The notes: generated from the sequence alone by a model not told the origin. Counted from the stretch's first letter, positions 1-7,206 are shown. The stretch: 11,482 bases of DNA from Pseudomonadota bacterium (GCA_020161965.1 JAIUNH010000073.1:1-11482); one strand, 5' to 3'. Numbers and translations: made by a program.

Positions 1-414
1 GCGCCGGCCGAAACGGGCGCACGCACCGTCACCGTGCGTTTCGACGCCAATGTCGCGGGCGGTCCGCAGCCGCTCGATTGGCGCTTCGCGGGCCCCCAGC
101 CCGTGAAAGTCGTGACCGGCGAGGACAAGCTGATCTTCTACAAGGCGACCAATCGCGGCGCGGCGGAAACGACGGGCACGGCGTCGTTCAACGTCACGCC
201 GCTGAAGGCCGCCCCCTATTTCCACAAGATCGCGTGTTTCTGCTTTACCGACCAGGCGCTGGCGCCGGGCGAAAGCATGGACATGCCGGTGTCCTTCTAT
301 GTCGATCCCGCGATCGAGAAGGATCCCAATCTTCGCGACGTGACGACCATCACGCTCTCCTATACCTTCCACCGGGCGGCCAAAACCGCCGACGCGACCA
401 ACGCGCGCAACTGA
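1..414 (+). CDS. ctaG: Cytochrome c oxidase assembly protein CtaG/Cox11, 3' part (5' end outside window)
   Basis: The reading frame is open from base 1 and ends at a TGA at 412-414, giving the last 137 residues of the protein. Cox11/CtaG is an inner-membrane copper chaperone whose periplasmic domain delivers copper to the CuB site of oxidase subunit I. The visible part is that periplasmic domain: an immunoglobulin-like beta region beginning RTVTVRFDANV, then the family signature KIACFCFTDQ, with the copper-binding cysteines at residues 79 and 81 of the fragment, and a typical C-terminal stretch PGESMDMPVSFYVDP. The N-terminal membrane anchor, with its own conserved cysteine, lies upstream of the window. 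The subunit III gene starts 10 nt after the stop, the usual alphaproteobacterial order. The family call rests on the CFCF motif and the neighbour and is firm. Confidence 0.95.
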   Translation, partial: APAETGARTVTVRFDANVAGGPQPLDWRFAGPQPVKVVTGEDKLIFYKATNRGAAETTGTASFNVTPLKAAPYFHKIACFCFTDQALAPGESMDMPVSFYVDPAIEKDPNLRDVTTITLSYTFHRAAKTADATNARN

Positions 415-424
415 GGACCCGAAC

Positions 425-1303
425 ATGGCCCAATCGCATTCCACCGGCGCGAAAGCCCCCTACCATCTGGCGGCCCCGAGCCCGTGGCCGATCATCGGCG
501 CGATCTCGGCCTTCGTGCTGGCCTATGGCTTCGTGGTGATGCTGCACCCCGACCTGTTCGGCAAGGGCGCGGAACCGTTCTTCAAGGCGCTGGGCCCCTG
601 GAAGGTGCTGATCGGCTTGGGCATGGTGCTGTTCACGATGTTCGGCTGGTGGCGCCAGGTCATCAAGGAAAGCATGACGCCGGGCCTGCATACGCCGGTC
701 GTGCGCTTGGGCCTGCGCTACGCGATGGTGCTGTTCATCGCCTCGGAAGTGATGTTCTTCGTCGCTTTCTTCTGGGCCTATTTCCACTTCTCGCTCTATC
801 CCGAGCACACCGCCGGCGGCGTGTGGCCGCCCAAGGACATCACGACGTTCGATCCGTGGGATCTGCCCTTCCTCAACACGTTGATCCTGCTGACCTCGGG
901 CGCCACGGTCACCTGGGCCCATCACTCGCTGATCGAAGGCAACCGCAAGGGCCTGATCTGGGGGCTGGTGCTGACGGTGCTGCTGGGGGCGGCCTTCACG
1001 GCGCTACAGGCCTACGAATACAGCCACGCCGCCTTCGGCTTTAAGGAAAACGTGTATTCGTCGGTCTTCTTCATGGCGACCGGCTTCCACGGTTTCCACG
1101 TGCTGGTCGGCACGATCTTCCTGCTCGTGTGCCTGGTGCGCGCGATCAAGGGCCAGTTCACGCCGCAGCGCCATTTCGGCTTCGAAGCCGCGGCTTGGTA
1201 CTGGCACTTCGTCGATGTGGTGTGGCTGTTCCTGTTCGCCGTGATCTACGTGGCGGGCGAAGGTCCGGTCAGCCTGCCGGGCCACGGCCCCTGGTCGTCT
1301 TGA
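425..1303 (+). CDS. ctaE: Cytochrome c oxidase subunit III
   Basis: This is subunit III of the aa3-type oxidase, an integral inner-membrane protein that binds lipid and stabilises proton uptake in subunit I. The product is 292 aa, slightly longer than the roughly 260-275 aa common in the family, and has about seven hydrophobic segments. Recognisable marks are the N-terminal YHLAAPSPWPI, the segment ASEVMFFVAFFWAYFHFSL with the membrane-buried glutamate E108 (counterpart of the DCCD-reactive Glu of mitochondrial subunit III), and the C-terminal helix WYWHFVDVVWLFLFAVIYV. The ATG at 425 follows a GAGGA at 413-417 that overlaps the ctaG stop, so the two genes are probably co-translated. Sixteen bases separate its stop from the DUF983 start. 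I see no terminator between them, apart from the hairpin just inside the next gene. Confidence 0.97.
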   Translation: MAQSHSTGAKAPYHLAAPSPWPIIGAISAFVLAYGFVVMLHPDLFGKGAEPFFKALGPWKVLIGLGMVLFTMFGWWRQVIKESMTPGLHTPVVRLGLRYAMVLFIASEVMFFVAFFWAYFHFSLYPEHTAGGVWPPKDITTFDPWDLPFLNTLILLTSGATVTWAHHSLIEGNRKGLIWGLVLTVLLGAAFTALQAYEYSHAAFGFKENVYSSVFFMATGFHGFHVLVGTIFLLVCLVRAIKGQFTPQRHFGFEAAAWYWHFVDVVWLFLFAVIYVAGEGPVSLPGHGPWSS

Positions 1304-1319
1304 TCGGAAAGGCGGGTTG

Positions 1320-1676
1320 ATGCCCGCCTCGCCGATTAAGGCCGGATTTCTCCAACGCTGTCCGCGTTGTGGTCAGGGCGCCCTCTTCGAGGGCGCCCTG
1401 TCTCTTTCCGTGCGTCCCGTTTGCGATTCCTGCGGCTTGGACATGAAGTCGCACGAAGAGGGCGACGGGCCCGCCGTGCTGGTCATGCTGCTTCTCGGCG
1501 CGATCGTGGTCGTTCCCGCCTTGATGGTCGAAGCGCGCTACCAGCCGCCCTTCTGGGTCCATGCTTTGTTGTGGCCCGTGCCGATTTTCGGCCTCGGCAT
1601 CTGGATGCTGCGGGTCATGAAGGCCATATTGATCGCTATGCAGTACCGCCATCGCCATGACGATTTCGATGTTTGA
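1320..1676 (+). CDS. DUF983 family small membrane protein with two CxxC pairs
   Basis: The product is 118 aa. Its N-terminal region carries two CxxC pairs, C14-P-R-C17 and C35-D-S-C38, each followed by glycine, which looks like a small zinc-ribbon or other metal site. After a GDGPA motif come two hydrophobic helices (roughly residues 52-69 and 78-99) and a basic, His-rich tail ending YRHRHDDFDV. This layout matches DUF983, a family repeatedly found between subunit III and SURF1 genes in alphaproteobacterial oxidase clusters but without an established biochemical function. I place the start at the ATG at 1320, preceded by GGAAAGG at 1306-1312 with 7-nt spacing; a TTG at 1317 would add only one residue. 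The end overlaps the SURF1 start by 20 nt, implying coupled expression. A role in oxidase assembly, perhaps copper or zinc handling, is inference from context only. Confidence 0.88.
   Translation: MPASPIKAGFLQRCPRCGQGALFEGALSLSVRPVCDSCGLDMKSHEEGDGPAVLVMLLLGAIVVVPALMVEARYQPPFWVHALLWPVPIFGLGIWMLRVMKAILIAMQYRHRHDDFDV
1374..1400. repeat. Perfect 12-bp inverted repeat (hairpin) inside the DUF983 gene
   Basis: The left arm CAGGGCGCCCTC (1374-1385) and right arm GAGGGCGCCCTG (1389-1400) are exact reverse complements separated by the 3-nt loop TTC. Ten of the 12 pairs are G:C. Each arm also contains the self-complementary 10-mer AGGGCGCCCT. In protein terms the arms encode Q19-L22 and E24-L27 of DUF983, giving the repeated tripeptide GAL. 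A pyrimidine-rich TCTCTTTCC follows at 1401-1409, but it is not a clean T-run. The hairpin would sit about 70 nt after the ctaE stop in the mRNA. It could protect the 3' end of ctaE transcripts, attenuate read-through into the assembly genes, or be a coding coincidence. The structure is certain; the function is unknown. Confidence 0.8.
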
Positions 1677-2385
1677 TCGCCTGATCCCGGGCTTCGCGCC
1701 CAAGCTCGTCCCCACGCTGATCTCCGTGCCCGGCGTGATCTTCCTGCTTTGCCTGTCGGGCTGGCAGTTGTCGCGCCATGTCGAGCGCACGGCCGAGAAC
1801 GAATTGCGCGCCGAACGTTTGGCGCTGCCGCCGGAGGATATCGATGTCGTCCTCGCCGATCCCGCACAGGACCGTTTCCGCCGCGTGAAAACGACCGGCG
1901 TCTGGGCGCATGCGAACGAGATCCATGTCTATGGCCGTTCGCAGCGCGGCAACGAAGGCTTCTACATCCTCACGCCGTTGCTGCGCGACGGCAAGCCGGC
2001 GCTGATCGTCAATCGCGGTTGGGTCGACAAGGAACATCACGATGCCTCGACGCGGCCGCAAGGCCAGGTCGCCGGGCCGGTGACGGTCGAAGGCGTGTTG
2101 CGCGACGAGCCGCGCAAAGGCCCGCTGATGCCCGACAACGTGCCCGAAAAAAATCAGTGGTTCTGGTTCGATCTGCCGGCGATGACCAAGGCGGCGGGGC
2201 TTTCTTCGGCACTGCCGGTCTATGTCGAGCAGGAATTGGAACCGCGCAATCCCGGCGGCTGGCCGCTGGGCGGGCAGACGATCGTCCAATTGCCGCGCCC
2301 GCATCTGCAATACGCGTTCACGTGGTTCGCGCTGGCGATCGCGCTGGCGGCGGTCTATCTGATTTCGCAAAGGCGCAAGCCATGA
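1657..2385 (+). CDS. SURF1 family cytochrome oxidase assembly protein
   Basis: SURF1 (Shy1 in yeast) assists insertion of heme a and maturation of oxidase subunit I. The product is 242 aa with the family layout: an N-terminal membrane helix (about residues 18-38, with the segment FLLCLSGWQLSRH at its end), a periplasmic domain with GFYILTPL (from 101) and the signature NRGWV (119-123), and a C-terminal helix starting at LQYAFTWFALAIALA (217 on). The ATG at 1657 overlaps the end of the DUF983 gene by 20 nt; ATG 1669 is an alternative four codons in. Neither has a clear Shine-Dalgarno sequence, so translation is probably coupled to DUF983. The TGA at 2383-2385 overlaps the next ATG (ATGA). Position in the oxidase cluster and both helices make the call secure. 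Confidence 0.94.
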   Translation: MTISMFDRLIPGFAPKLVPTLISVPGVIFLLCLSGWQLSRHVERTAENELRAERLALPPEDIDVVLADPAQDRFRRVKTTGVWAHANEIHVYGRSQRGNEGFYILTPLLRDGKPALIVNRGWVDKEHHDASTRPQGQVAGPVTVEGVLRDEPRKGPLMPDNVPEKNQWFWFDLPAMTKAAGLSSALPVYVEQELEPRNPGGWPLGGQTIVQLPRPHLQYAFTWFALAIALAAVYLISQRRKP

Positions 2386-3872
2386 CCCCGGATGCCGCGT
2401 ACAAAGCGCTCGAAACCCGTTTCAAGCGCATGAATCTGGTCTACGACGCGATCGCGATGCTGGACTGGGACGCGGCCGCGATGATGCCCGATGGCGGGGC
2501 GAACGCCCGCGCCGATCAGGTGGCGACACTCAAAGTCATCGCGCACGAACAGGCGACCGACCCGGCGATGGCCGAATTGTTCGACCAAGCCAAGCCCGCC
2601 GATCCCTGGGCGCAGGCGAATTTGCGCGAGATGCGCCGGGGCTGGCTGCACGCGACCGCCGTGCCCGGCGATCTGGTCGAAGCGAAATCCAAAGCCGTTT
2701 CCGAATGCGAGATGCGCTGGCGTACCGCGCGCAAGGAAAACGACTTCAAAGGATTGCTGCCCTATCTGCGCCGCGTGCTCGACCTCACGAAAGAAGTCGC
2801 GACGATCAAGGCCGAAAAGCTTGGCCGCACGAAATACGACGCGTTGCTCGACGAATACGAGCCGGGCGGCTCGTCGGCCGAAATCGACGCGATCTTCGAC
2901 GATCTCGCGAAATTCCTGCCCGATTTCACGCGCGCGGTGCTGGAGCGCCAAGCGGCGCAAGCCCCGGCTTTGCCGCTCGAAGGCCCGTTCCCGGCCGCGA
3001 CGCAAAAGCAGCTCGCCCACGATCTGATGGCGAGCGTGGGTTTCGATTTCGAACATGGCCGCCTCGACACCTCGCATCATCCCTTCTGCGGCGGCGTGCC
3101 GGACGACGTGCGTTTGACCACGCGCTGGGACGAGAAGGATTTCGCCAAGGGCCTGATGGGTGTGCTGCACGAAACCGGGCACGCGATGTACGAACTCGGC
3201 CTGCCGCAAACCTGGCGCAACCAGCCGGTCGGCTTCGCGCGCGGGATGAGCGTGCATGAAAGCCAGTCGCTGCTGGTGGAGATGCAGGCGAGCCGTTCGG
3301 ACGCGTTCTTGCGCTATCTCGCCCCCAAGGCTGCCGCTGCTTTCGGCAAATCGGGCCCGGCCTGGACGCCCGAGAATTTCGCGCGCGTCTATCGCCGCGT
3401 GTCGCGTGGGCTGATCCGCGTGGATGCGGACGAGGTGACGTATCCCGCCCATGTCATCCTGCGCTATCGCCTGGAACGCGCGCTGATCGAAGATCGTATG
3501 GATCTCGCCGATCTGCCGGGGGCGTGGAACGAGCAGATGCGCGAACTCGTCGGTATCGTGCCGCCAGACGATCGCGACGGTTGCTTGCAGGACATTCACT
3601 GGCCCGGCGGCTCGTGGGGCTATTTCCCGACCTATACGCTGGGCGCCATGACGGCGGCCCAGCTTTACGCCGCCGCCAAGCAAGCCGATCCGACGATCGA
3701 GCCGTCGATTTCGAAGGGCGATTTCAAGCCACTAATGGCGTGGCTGCGCGCGAACGTGCACGCACTCGGCTCGTCGCTGTCGGCGAGCGAATTGCTGACC
3801 CGTGCCACGGGCAAAAAACTCGACGCCGCCGTGTTCAAGGCGCATCTCAAGACGCGCTATCTGGACGGCTGA
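2382..3872 (+). CDS. M32 family (Taq-type) zinc metallocarboxypeptidase
   Basis: The product is 496 aa, the usual size for M32 enzymes, which are cytosolic zinc carboxypeptidases removing residues from peptide C-termini. The family landmarks appear in order: the N-terminal helical region with LVYDAIAMLDWDAAAMMP; the HPF motif at residues 233-235; DVRLTTRW a little further on; the zinc-binding HETGH at 263-267; and the third-ligand glutamate E293 in MSVHESQS. No signal peptide is visible. The start is the ATG at 2382, overlapping the SURF1 stop in ATGA, with AAAGG at 2369-2373 eight bases upstream. The open frame extends well upstream of 2382, but that part is only the SURF1 gene read in another frame. 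Its place at the end of an oxidase operon is probably transcriptional convenience; a link to oxidase assembly is unproven. Confidence 0.94.
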   Translation: MTPDAAYKALETRFKRMNLVYDAIAMLDWDAAAMMPDGGANARADQVATLKVIAHEQATDPAMAELFDQAKPADPWAQANLREMRRGWLHATAVPGDLVEAKSKAVSECEMRWRTARKENDFKGLLPYLRRVLDLTKEVATIKAEKLGRTKYDALLDEYEPGGSSAEIDAIFDDLAKFLPDFTRAVLERQAAQAPALPLEGPFPAATQKQLAHDLMASVGFDFEHGRLDTSHHPFCGGVPDDVRLTTRWDEKDFAKGLMGVLHETGHAMYELGLPQTWRNQPVGFARGMSVHESQSLLVEMQASRSDAFLRYLAPKAAAAFGKSGPAWTPENFARVYRRVSRGLIRVDADEVTYPAHVILRYRLERALIEDRMDLADLPGAWNEQMRELVGIVPPDDRDGCLQDIHWPGGSWGYFPTYTLGAMTAAQLYAAAKQADPTIEPSISKGDFKPLMAWLRANVHALGSSLSASELLTRATGKKLDAAVFKAHLKTRYLDG

Positions 3873-3966
3873 TTCGGCCTTTTCGGCCAAAGCATTAGGC
3901 TTCCTTGCGCGTAAGTGCGTGCGGGTCTAATTTCGCGCTCTTTTCCAGGCCTTGCGGATATCGACC
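3873..3966. other. Short intergenic region before thrC
   Basis: This is the only gap between + strand genes in the left half. It begins with a tandem TTCGGCC repeat (3873-3889 area) that can form only a 4-bp GGCC stem, so I do not call a terminator. A TTGCGC at 3905-3910 and TCTAAT at 3926-3931 resemble -35 and -10 elements, but the 15-bp spacing is short, so a thrC promoter here is only a possibility. No small gene is supported. An in-frame TAA at 3928-3930 limits how far upstream thrC can begin. Confidence 0.35.
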
Positions 3967-5358
3967 TTGCGCTATCTCTCGACCCGCGGCGAACCGGCCG
4001 CTCTCGCTTTCGACGACGTGTTGCTCGCCGGGTTGGCGCGCGACGGCGGGCTGTATGTGCCCGAAACCTGGCCGCAATTCTCCGCCGCCGAATGGCGCGC
4101 CCTTCGCGGCAAGCAATATCACGAGATCGCCTTCGCGGTGCTGAAGCCCTATGTCGGCGGCGCGATCCCCGATGCGGATTTGGCGCGCCTGACGCGCGAG
4201 GCTTACGCGAATTTCACGCATAAAGCTGTGGCACCGCTGAAGCAGCTCGACGCGAACCTGTGGACGCTGGAGCTGTTCCACGGCCCCACGCTCGCGTTCA
4301 AGGATTACGCGCTGCAGCTCGTCGGCAAGCTGTTCGACTATGTGCTGGGCAAGCGCGGCCAGCGCATCACCATCGTCGGCGCCACGTCGGGCGATACGGG
4401 CCCGGCAGGGATCGCGGCGGTCGCGGGCTCCCAGCATATCGACATCGTCGTGCTGCACCCGAATGGGCGTACGTCGCCCGTGCAGCGCCGCCAGATGACG
4501 ACGGTGTTGGACCCCAACGTCCATAACGTCGCGCTCGAAGGCAATTTCGACGATTGCCAGGATCTGGTGAAGGCGCTGTTCGGCGATCTCGAATTCCGCG
4601 ACCGTTATCGTCTGTCGGCGATCAACTCGATCAACTGGGCGCGTATCGCCGGGCAGATCGTCTATTACGTCCACGCCGCGTTGGCGCTGGGCGCGCCCGA
4701 TCGCGCCGTGTCGTTCTGCGTGCCGACCGGGAATTTCGGCAATGTGTTGGCGGCCGACGCCGCGCGCCGCATGGGCCTGCCGATCGAGCGCCTCGTCGTC
4801 GCGACCAACCGCAACGATATCGTCGCGCGCACGATTCTGACCGGCACGATGGCGCTGGAAAGTGTGGCACCGACGATCACGCCGTCGATGGATATCCAGG
4901 TTTCGTCGAATTTCGAACGCTTGGTGTTCGAGCTTGCGGGCCGCGATGGCCGCGCCACGTCCGCGATGATGACCGAGTTCCGCCAATCGGGAAAACTCGC
5001 CTTCCCGCAAGGGATGAAGGGGGCACTCGCCGACGGCTTCGACGCCGGTGCGGCGTCGGAAGGCGAAACGCTCAACACCATCGCCAAGATGCGCCTGACG
5101 ACGGGCGAGATTGTCGATCCGCACACCGCCGTCGCCATCCACGTGGCGCAGCGTGCGAAATCGGATGCGCCGATCGTCGTCGCCTCGACCGCGCATCCGG
5201 CGAAATTCCCCGACGCAGTCGAAAAGGCGACGGGTATTCGTCCCGCGTTGCCCGATTTCCTCGCCGATCTGTTCGAACGCGAGGAACGCGTCGATATCCT
5301 CCCCAACGACGCCGCGACGTTGAAGAAATACGTCGCCGCCCACGCGAAGGCCCAATGA
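3967..5358 (+). CDS. thrC: Threonine synthase
   Basis: ThrC converts O-phosphohomoserine to L-threonine with pyridoxal phosphate, the last step of threonine synthesis. The 463-aa product shows the expected order: N-terminal RYLSTRGEP and LLAGLARDGGLYVPE; FHGPTLAFKDYALQL with the PLP lysine K112; the phosphate-binding loop ATSGDTGPAG (139-148); and SINSINWARIAGQIVYYVH. There is no usable ATG. An in-frame stop at 3928 leaves TTG 3952 or TTG 3967. I prefer 3967 because it gives the usual family start (M-RYLSTRG) and has GGA eight bases upstream, whereas 3952 has only AGG two bases away; 3952 would add five residues. The TGA overlaps the M16 peptidase start (ATGA), so the two are translationally coupled. 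The kinase supplying its substrate, thrB, lies at the far end of the window on the other strand. Confidence 0.95.
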   Translation: MRYLSTRGEPAALAFDDVLLAGLARDGGLYVPETWPQFSAAEWRALRGKQYHEIAFAVLKPYVGGAIPDADLARLTREAYANFTHKAVAPLKQLDANLWTLELFHGPTLAFKDYALQLVGKLFDYVLGKRGQRITIVGATSGDTGPAGIAAVAGSQHIDIVVLHPNGRTSPVQRRQMTTVLDPNVHNVALEGNFDDCQDLVKALFGDLEFRDRYRLSAINSINWARIAGQIVYYVHAALALGAPDRAVSFCVPTGNFGNVLAADAARRMGLPIERLVVATNRNDIVARTILTGTMALESVAPTITPSMDIQVSSNFERLVFELAGRDGRATSAMMTEFRQSGKLAFPQGMKGALADGFDAGAASEGETLNTIAKMRLTTGEIVDPHTAVAIHVAQRAKSDAPIVVASTAHPAKFPDAVEKATGIRPALPDFLADLFEREERVDILPNDAATLKKYVAAHAKAQ

Positions 5359-6614
5359 CCATCCGCATCACCACGCTGCCCAGCGGCTTGCGCGTCGCCA
5401 CCGATACGATGGCGCAGGTCGAAACCGCGTCCGTCGGCGTTTACGTGGGTGCCGGCACGCGCCACGAAAGCCCGGCGCTCAACGGTGCCGCGCATATGCT
5501 GGAGCATATGGCGTTCAAGGGCACGGCGACGCGCGACGCGAAAGCGATCGCCGAGGAGATCGAGGCCGTCGGCGCGTTCATGAACGCGCATACGGGCCGC
5601 GAGCAGACCGCCTATTACGTGAAGTGCCTCAAGGAAGACACGGGCCTCGCGCTCGATATTTTGTCGGATGTCTATCTGCGCTCGGTCTACGATCCGGCCG
5701 AGTTCGAGCGCGAGCGCGGCGTGATTTTGCAGGAGCTCGGCCAAGTCGAAGACACGCCCGACGACGTGATCTTCGATCGCTTCCACGAAACCGCCTATCC
5801 GGGCCAAGCGCTCGGCCGGCCGGTGCTGGGCGACGCCAATACGATCCGCACCATGGCGCGCGATGCGGCGATCGCGTGGCGCAAATCGGCTTACGCGCCG
5901 AGCAACACGATCGTCGTGGCGGCGGGTCGTCTCGATGCCGACAAGTTCGACGCCGACGTCGCCAAGCTGTTTGGCGCGTGGACGGGCGATGCGAAGCTGG
6001 TCGAGGAACCTGCGCGTTATGCGGGCGGCGAGTTCCGCGATGATGGCGATCTCGAACAAGCGCATTTGGTGCTGGGTTTCCCCGGTGTCGGCCTCGCCGA
6101 TCCCGATTACTGGCCCGTGCAGGTCCTGGCGACGATTCTGGGCGGCGGCATGTCCTCGCGCCTGTTCCAGGAAATCCGCGAACGGCGCGGCCTCGCCTAT
6201 TCGGTCTCGGCGCATGCCGCGTCCTATATGGATGGCGGCGTGTTCGATATCTATACGGGCACCGGCGAAGCCGAGATGGCGGAGCTTATCCCCGCACTCG
6301 TCTCCGAGTTGCGCGGCGCTTTCGCGGTGCCGAGCGATGCCGAAATCCGTCGTGCCAAGGCGCAGATGAAGGCGGGCCTTCTGATGTCGCTGGAAAGCAC
6401 CAATGCGCGCATGGACGCGCTGGGTTCCAACCTGTTGGTCTATGGCCGCGACGTGACGCCGGAAGAAGTGTCGCGCAAGGTCGAAGGCGTCGTCGCCGAC
6501 GATCTGGTGCGCGTCGCGCGGCGCATCCTTACCGGTAAGCCCACGCTTGCCGCGATGGGTCCGCTCGGTAAGTTGGAATCGCTCGCCAAGATCGCCGAGA
6601 GACTGGCCGCTTAA
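5355..6614 (+). CDS. M16 family zinc peptidase (mitochondrial processing peptidase-like)
   Basis: The product is 419 aa, typical of single-chain bacterial M16B peptidases related to the beta subunit of mitochondrial processing peptidase. The inverted zinc motif HxxEH is intact as H47-M-L-E50-H51, in HMLEHMAFKGT, and the distal zinc ligand falls at E127, exactly 76 residues after H51 as in beta-MPP. The second M16 domain is marked by GGGMSSRLFQEIRERRGLAY. There is no signal peptide, so a cytosolic enzyme is likely, though the natural substrates of these bacterial proteins are generally unknown. The ATG overlaps the thrC stop by 4 nt, with GAAGG at 5346-5350 upstream. A thrC-M16 pairing is common in alphaproteobacteria. 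The TAA at 6612-6614 overlaps the stop of the converging yqgE gene. Confidence 0.94.
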   Translation: MTIRITTLPSGLRVATDTMAQVETASVGVYVGAGTRHESPALNGAAHMLEHMAFKGTATRDAKAIAEEIEAVGAFMNAHTGREQTAYYVKCLKEDTGLALDILSDVYLRSVYDPAEFERERGVILQELGQVEDTPDDVIFDRFHETAYPGQALGRPVLGDANTIRTMARDAAIAWRKSAYAPSNTIVVAAGRLDADKFDADVAKLFGAWTGDAKLVEEPARYAGGEFRDDGDLEQAHLVLGFPGVGLADPDYWPVQVLATILGGGMSSRLFQEIRERRGLAYSVSAHAASYMDGGVFDIYTGTGEAEMAELIPALVSELRGAFAVPSDAEIRRAKAQMKAGLLMSLESTNARMDALGSNLLVYGRDVTPEEVSRKVEGVVADDLVRVARRILTGKPTLAAMGPLGKLESLAKIAERLAA

Positions 6615-7195
6615 GCGTGACCCGCTTCGCCCGACAGGAAACTGGGATGGGCGCCGGCTTTCATCAGCGCGCGCTGCCATTTCGTGTCGAGTTCGGCGTC
6701 GAACACGATGTCGTCGTCGGCCGGCACGGTCAGCCAGCCATTGCCGGTCAACTCGCCTTCCAACTGGCCCGGGCCCCAATTGGCGTAGCCCAAGGCGAGC
6801 AGCGAACGGCGCGGGCCTTCGCCCTGCGCCATCGCCTTCAAAATATCGACTGTCGCGGTCAGCGCGATGCTGTCCTGCACGCGCATCGTGCCGTCCTGCA
6901 TGTAATCGTCGGAATGCAGCACGAAGCCGCGCCCGGATTCGACCGGGCCGCCGGTGCGCATGCGGATCGCCTTGGCGCCAGACGCGGCTTTGATATCCAG
7001 CTGGTCCAGCAGATCGGGGAAGCTCAACTGCGTGAACGGCTTGTTGATGACGAGGCCCATCGCGCCGTCTTTGGTGTGGGCGCACATATAGATGACCGTC
7101 CGCGCGAAACGCGGATCGGGCATGCCCGGCATGGCGACCAGCAAATGCCCGGCGAAGAACGTGGGGATCTCGACGCGGCTCTTTCCCATGACCAT
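6611..7195 (-). CDS. yqgE: YqgE/AlgH family protein (DUF179)
   Basis: The product is 194 aa from the ATG at 7195. YqgE/AlgH is a widespread single-domain fold of uncertain biochemical role; the AlgH name comes from a link to alginate regulation in Pseudomonas. Family features are LLVAMPGMPDPRFARTVIYMC near the N-terminus, GAMGLVINKP, RTGGPVESGRGFVLH, LLALGYANWGPGQLEGEL, and the C-terminal AGHA. ATG 7189 would give two residues fewer. ATG 7240, preceded by a GGAA, would add 15 residues that do not look like the family and would overlap the divergent gene by 34 bp. Neither 7195 nor 7189 has a clear ribosome-binding site. The stop (TAA at 6613-6611) shares TTAA with the stop of the M16 gene, leaving no room for a separate terminator. 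Confidence 0.93.
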   Translation of the reverse strand: MVMGKSRVEIPTFFAGHLLVAMPGMPDPRFARTVIYMCAHTKDGAMGLVINKPFTQLSFPDLLDQLDIKAASGAKAIRMRTGGPVESGRGFVLHSDDYMQDGTMRVQDSIALTATVDILKAMAQGEGPRRSLLALGYANWGPGQLEGELTGNGWLTVPADDDIVFDAELDTKWQRALMKAGAHPSFLSGEAGHA

Positions 7196-7204
7196 ATTAG
7201 AATA
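7195..7204. promoter_or_regulatory. AT-rich palindrome between divergent start codons (possible shared -10 region)
   Basis: TATTAGAATA is an inverted repeat (TATT-AG-AATA) and an AT island in GC-rich surroundings, between the yqgE ATG (7195) and the DsbD-like ATG (7207). On the + strand it contains TAGAAT (7198-7203), five of six matches to a -10 box. On the - strand it contains TCTAAT (7201-7196), six bases before ATG 7189, the spacing expected if that ATG were the first base of a leaderless mRNA. No convincing -35 hexamers were found for either direction, so promoter function is tentative. Confidence 0.3.
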
Positions 7205-7206
7205 GC

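Noticed and set aside
1749..2381. N-terminal extension of the M32 open frame upstream of 2382
   Set aside because: This stretch is the SURF1 gene in another frame. The M32 protein starts at the ATGA overlap with a ribosome-binding site and normal family length.
2355..3683. 442-aa open frame on the - strand opposite the M32 gene
   Set aside because: Mirror of a well-supported M32 carboxypeptidase with its complete metal site; no independent start signal or family likeness.
3876..3892. Possible terminator after the M32 gene (TTCGGCC repeats)
   Set aside because: Only a 4-bp stem can form and no T-run follows; it is a short direct repeat rather than a terminator.
3905..4223. Small + strand open frames of 79 and 102 aa around the thrC start
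   Set aside because: Both run into thrC out of frame and have arginine/alanine-rich shadow composition with no convincing start signal.
3895..5355. 486-aa open frame on the - strand opposite thrC
   Set aside because: It is a shadow of thrC's GC-rich codon bias; it has no family features, is rich in R, D, H and G, and the + strand frame is an unmistakable threonine synthase.
5493..5510. Inverted CATATG-CTGGAG-CATATG in the M16 gene
   Set aside because: It simply encodes the HMLEHM active-site motif; codon choice for two His-Met pairs explains the repeat.
4665..7085. 806-aa open frame on the - strand opposite thrC, the M16 gene and part of yqgE
   Set aside because: It reads antisense through two clear genes and out of frame through yqgE; its composition is arginine- and histidine-rich with no recognisable domain.
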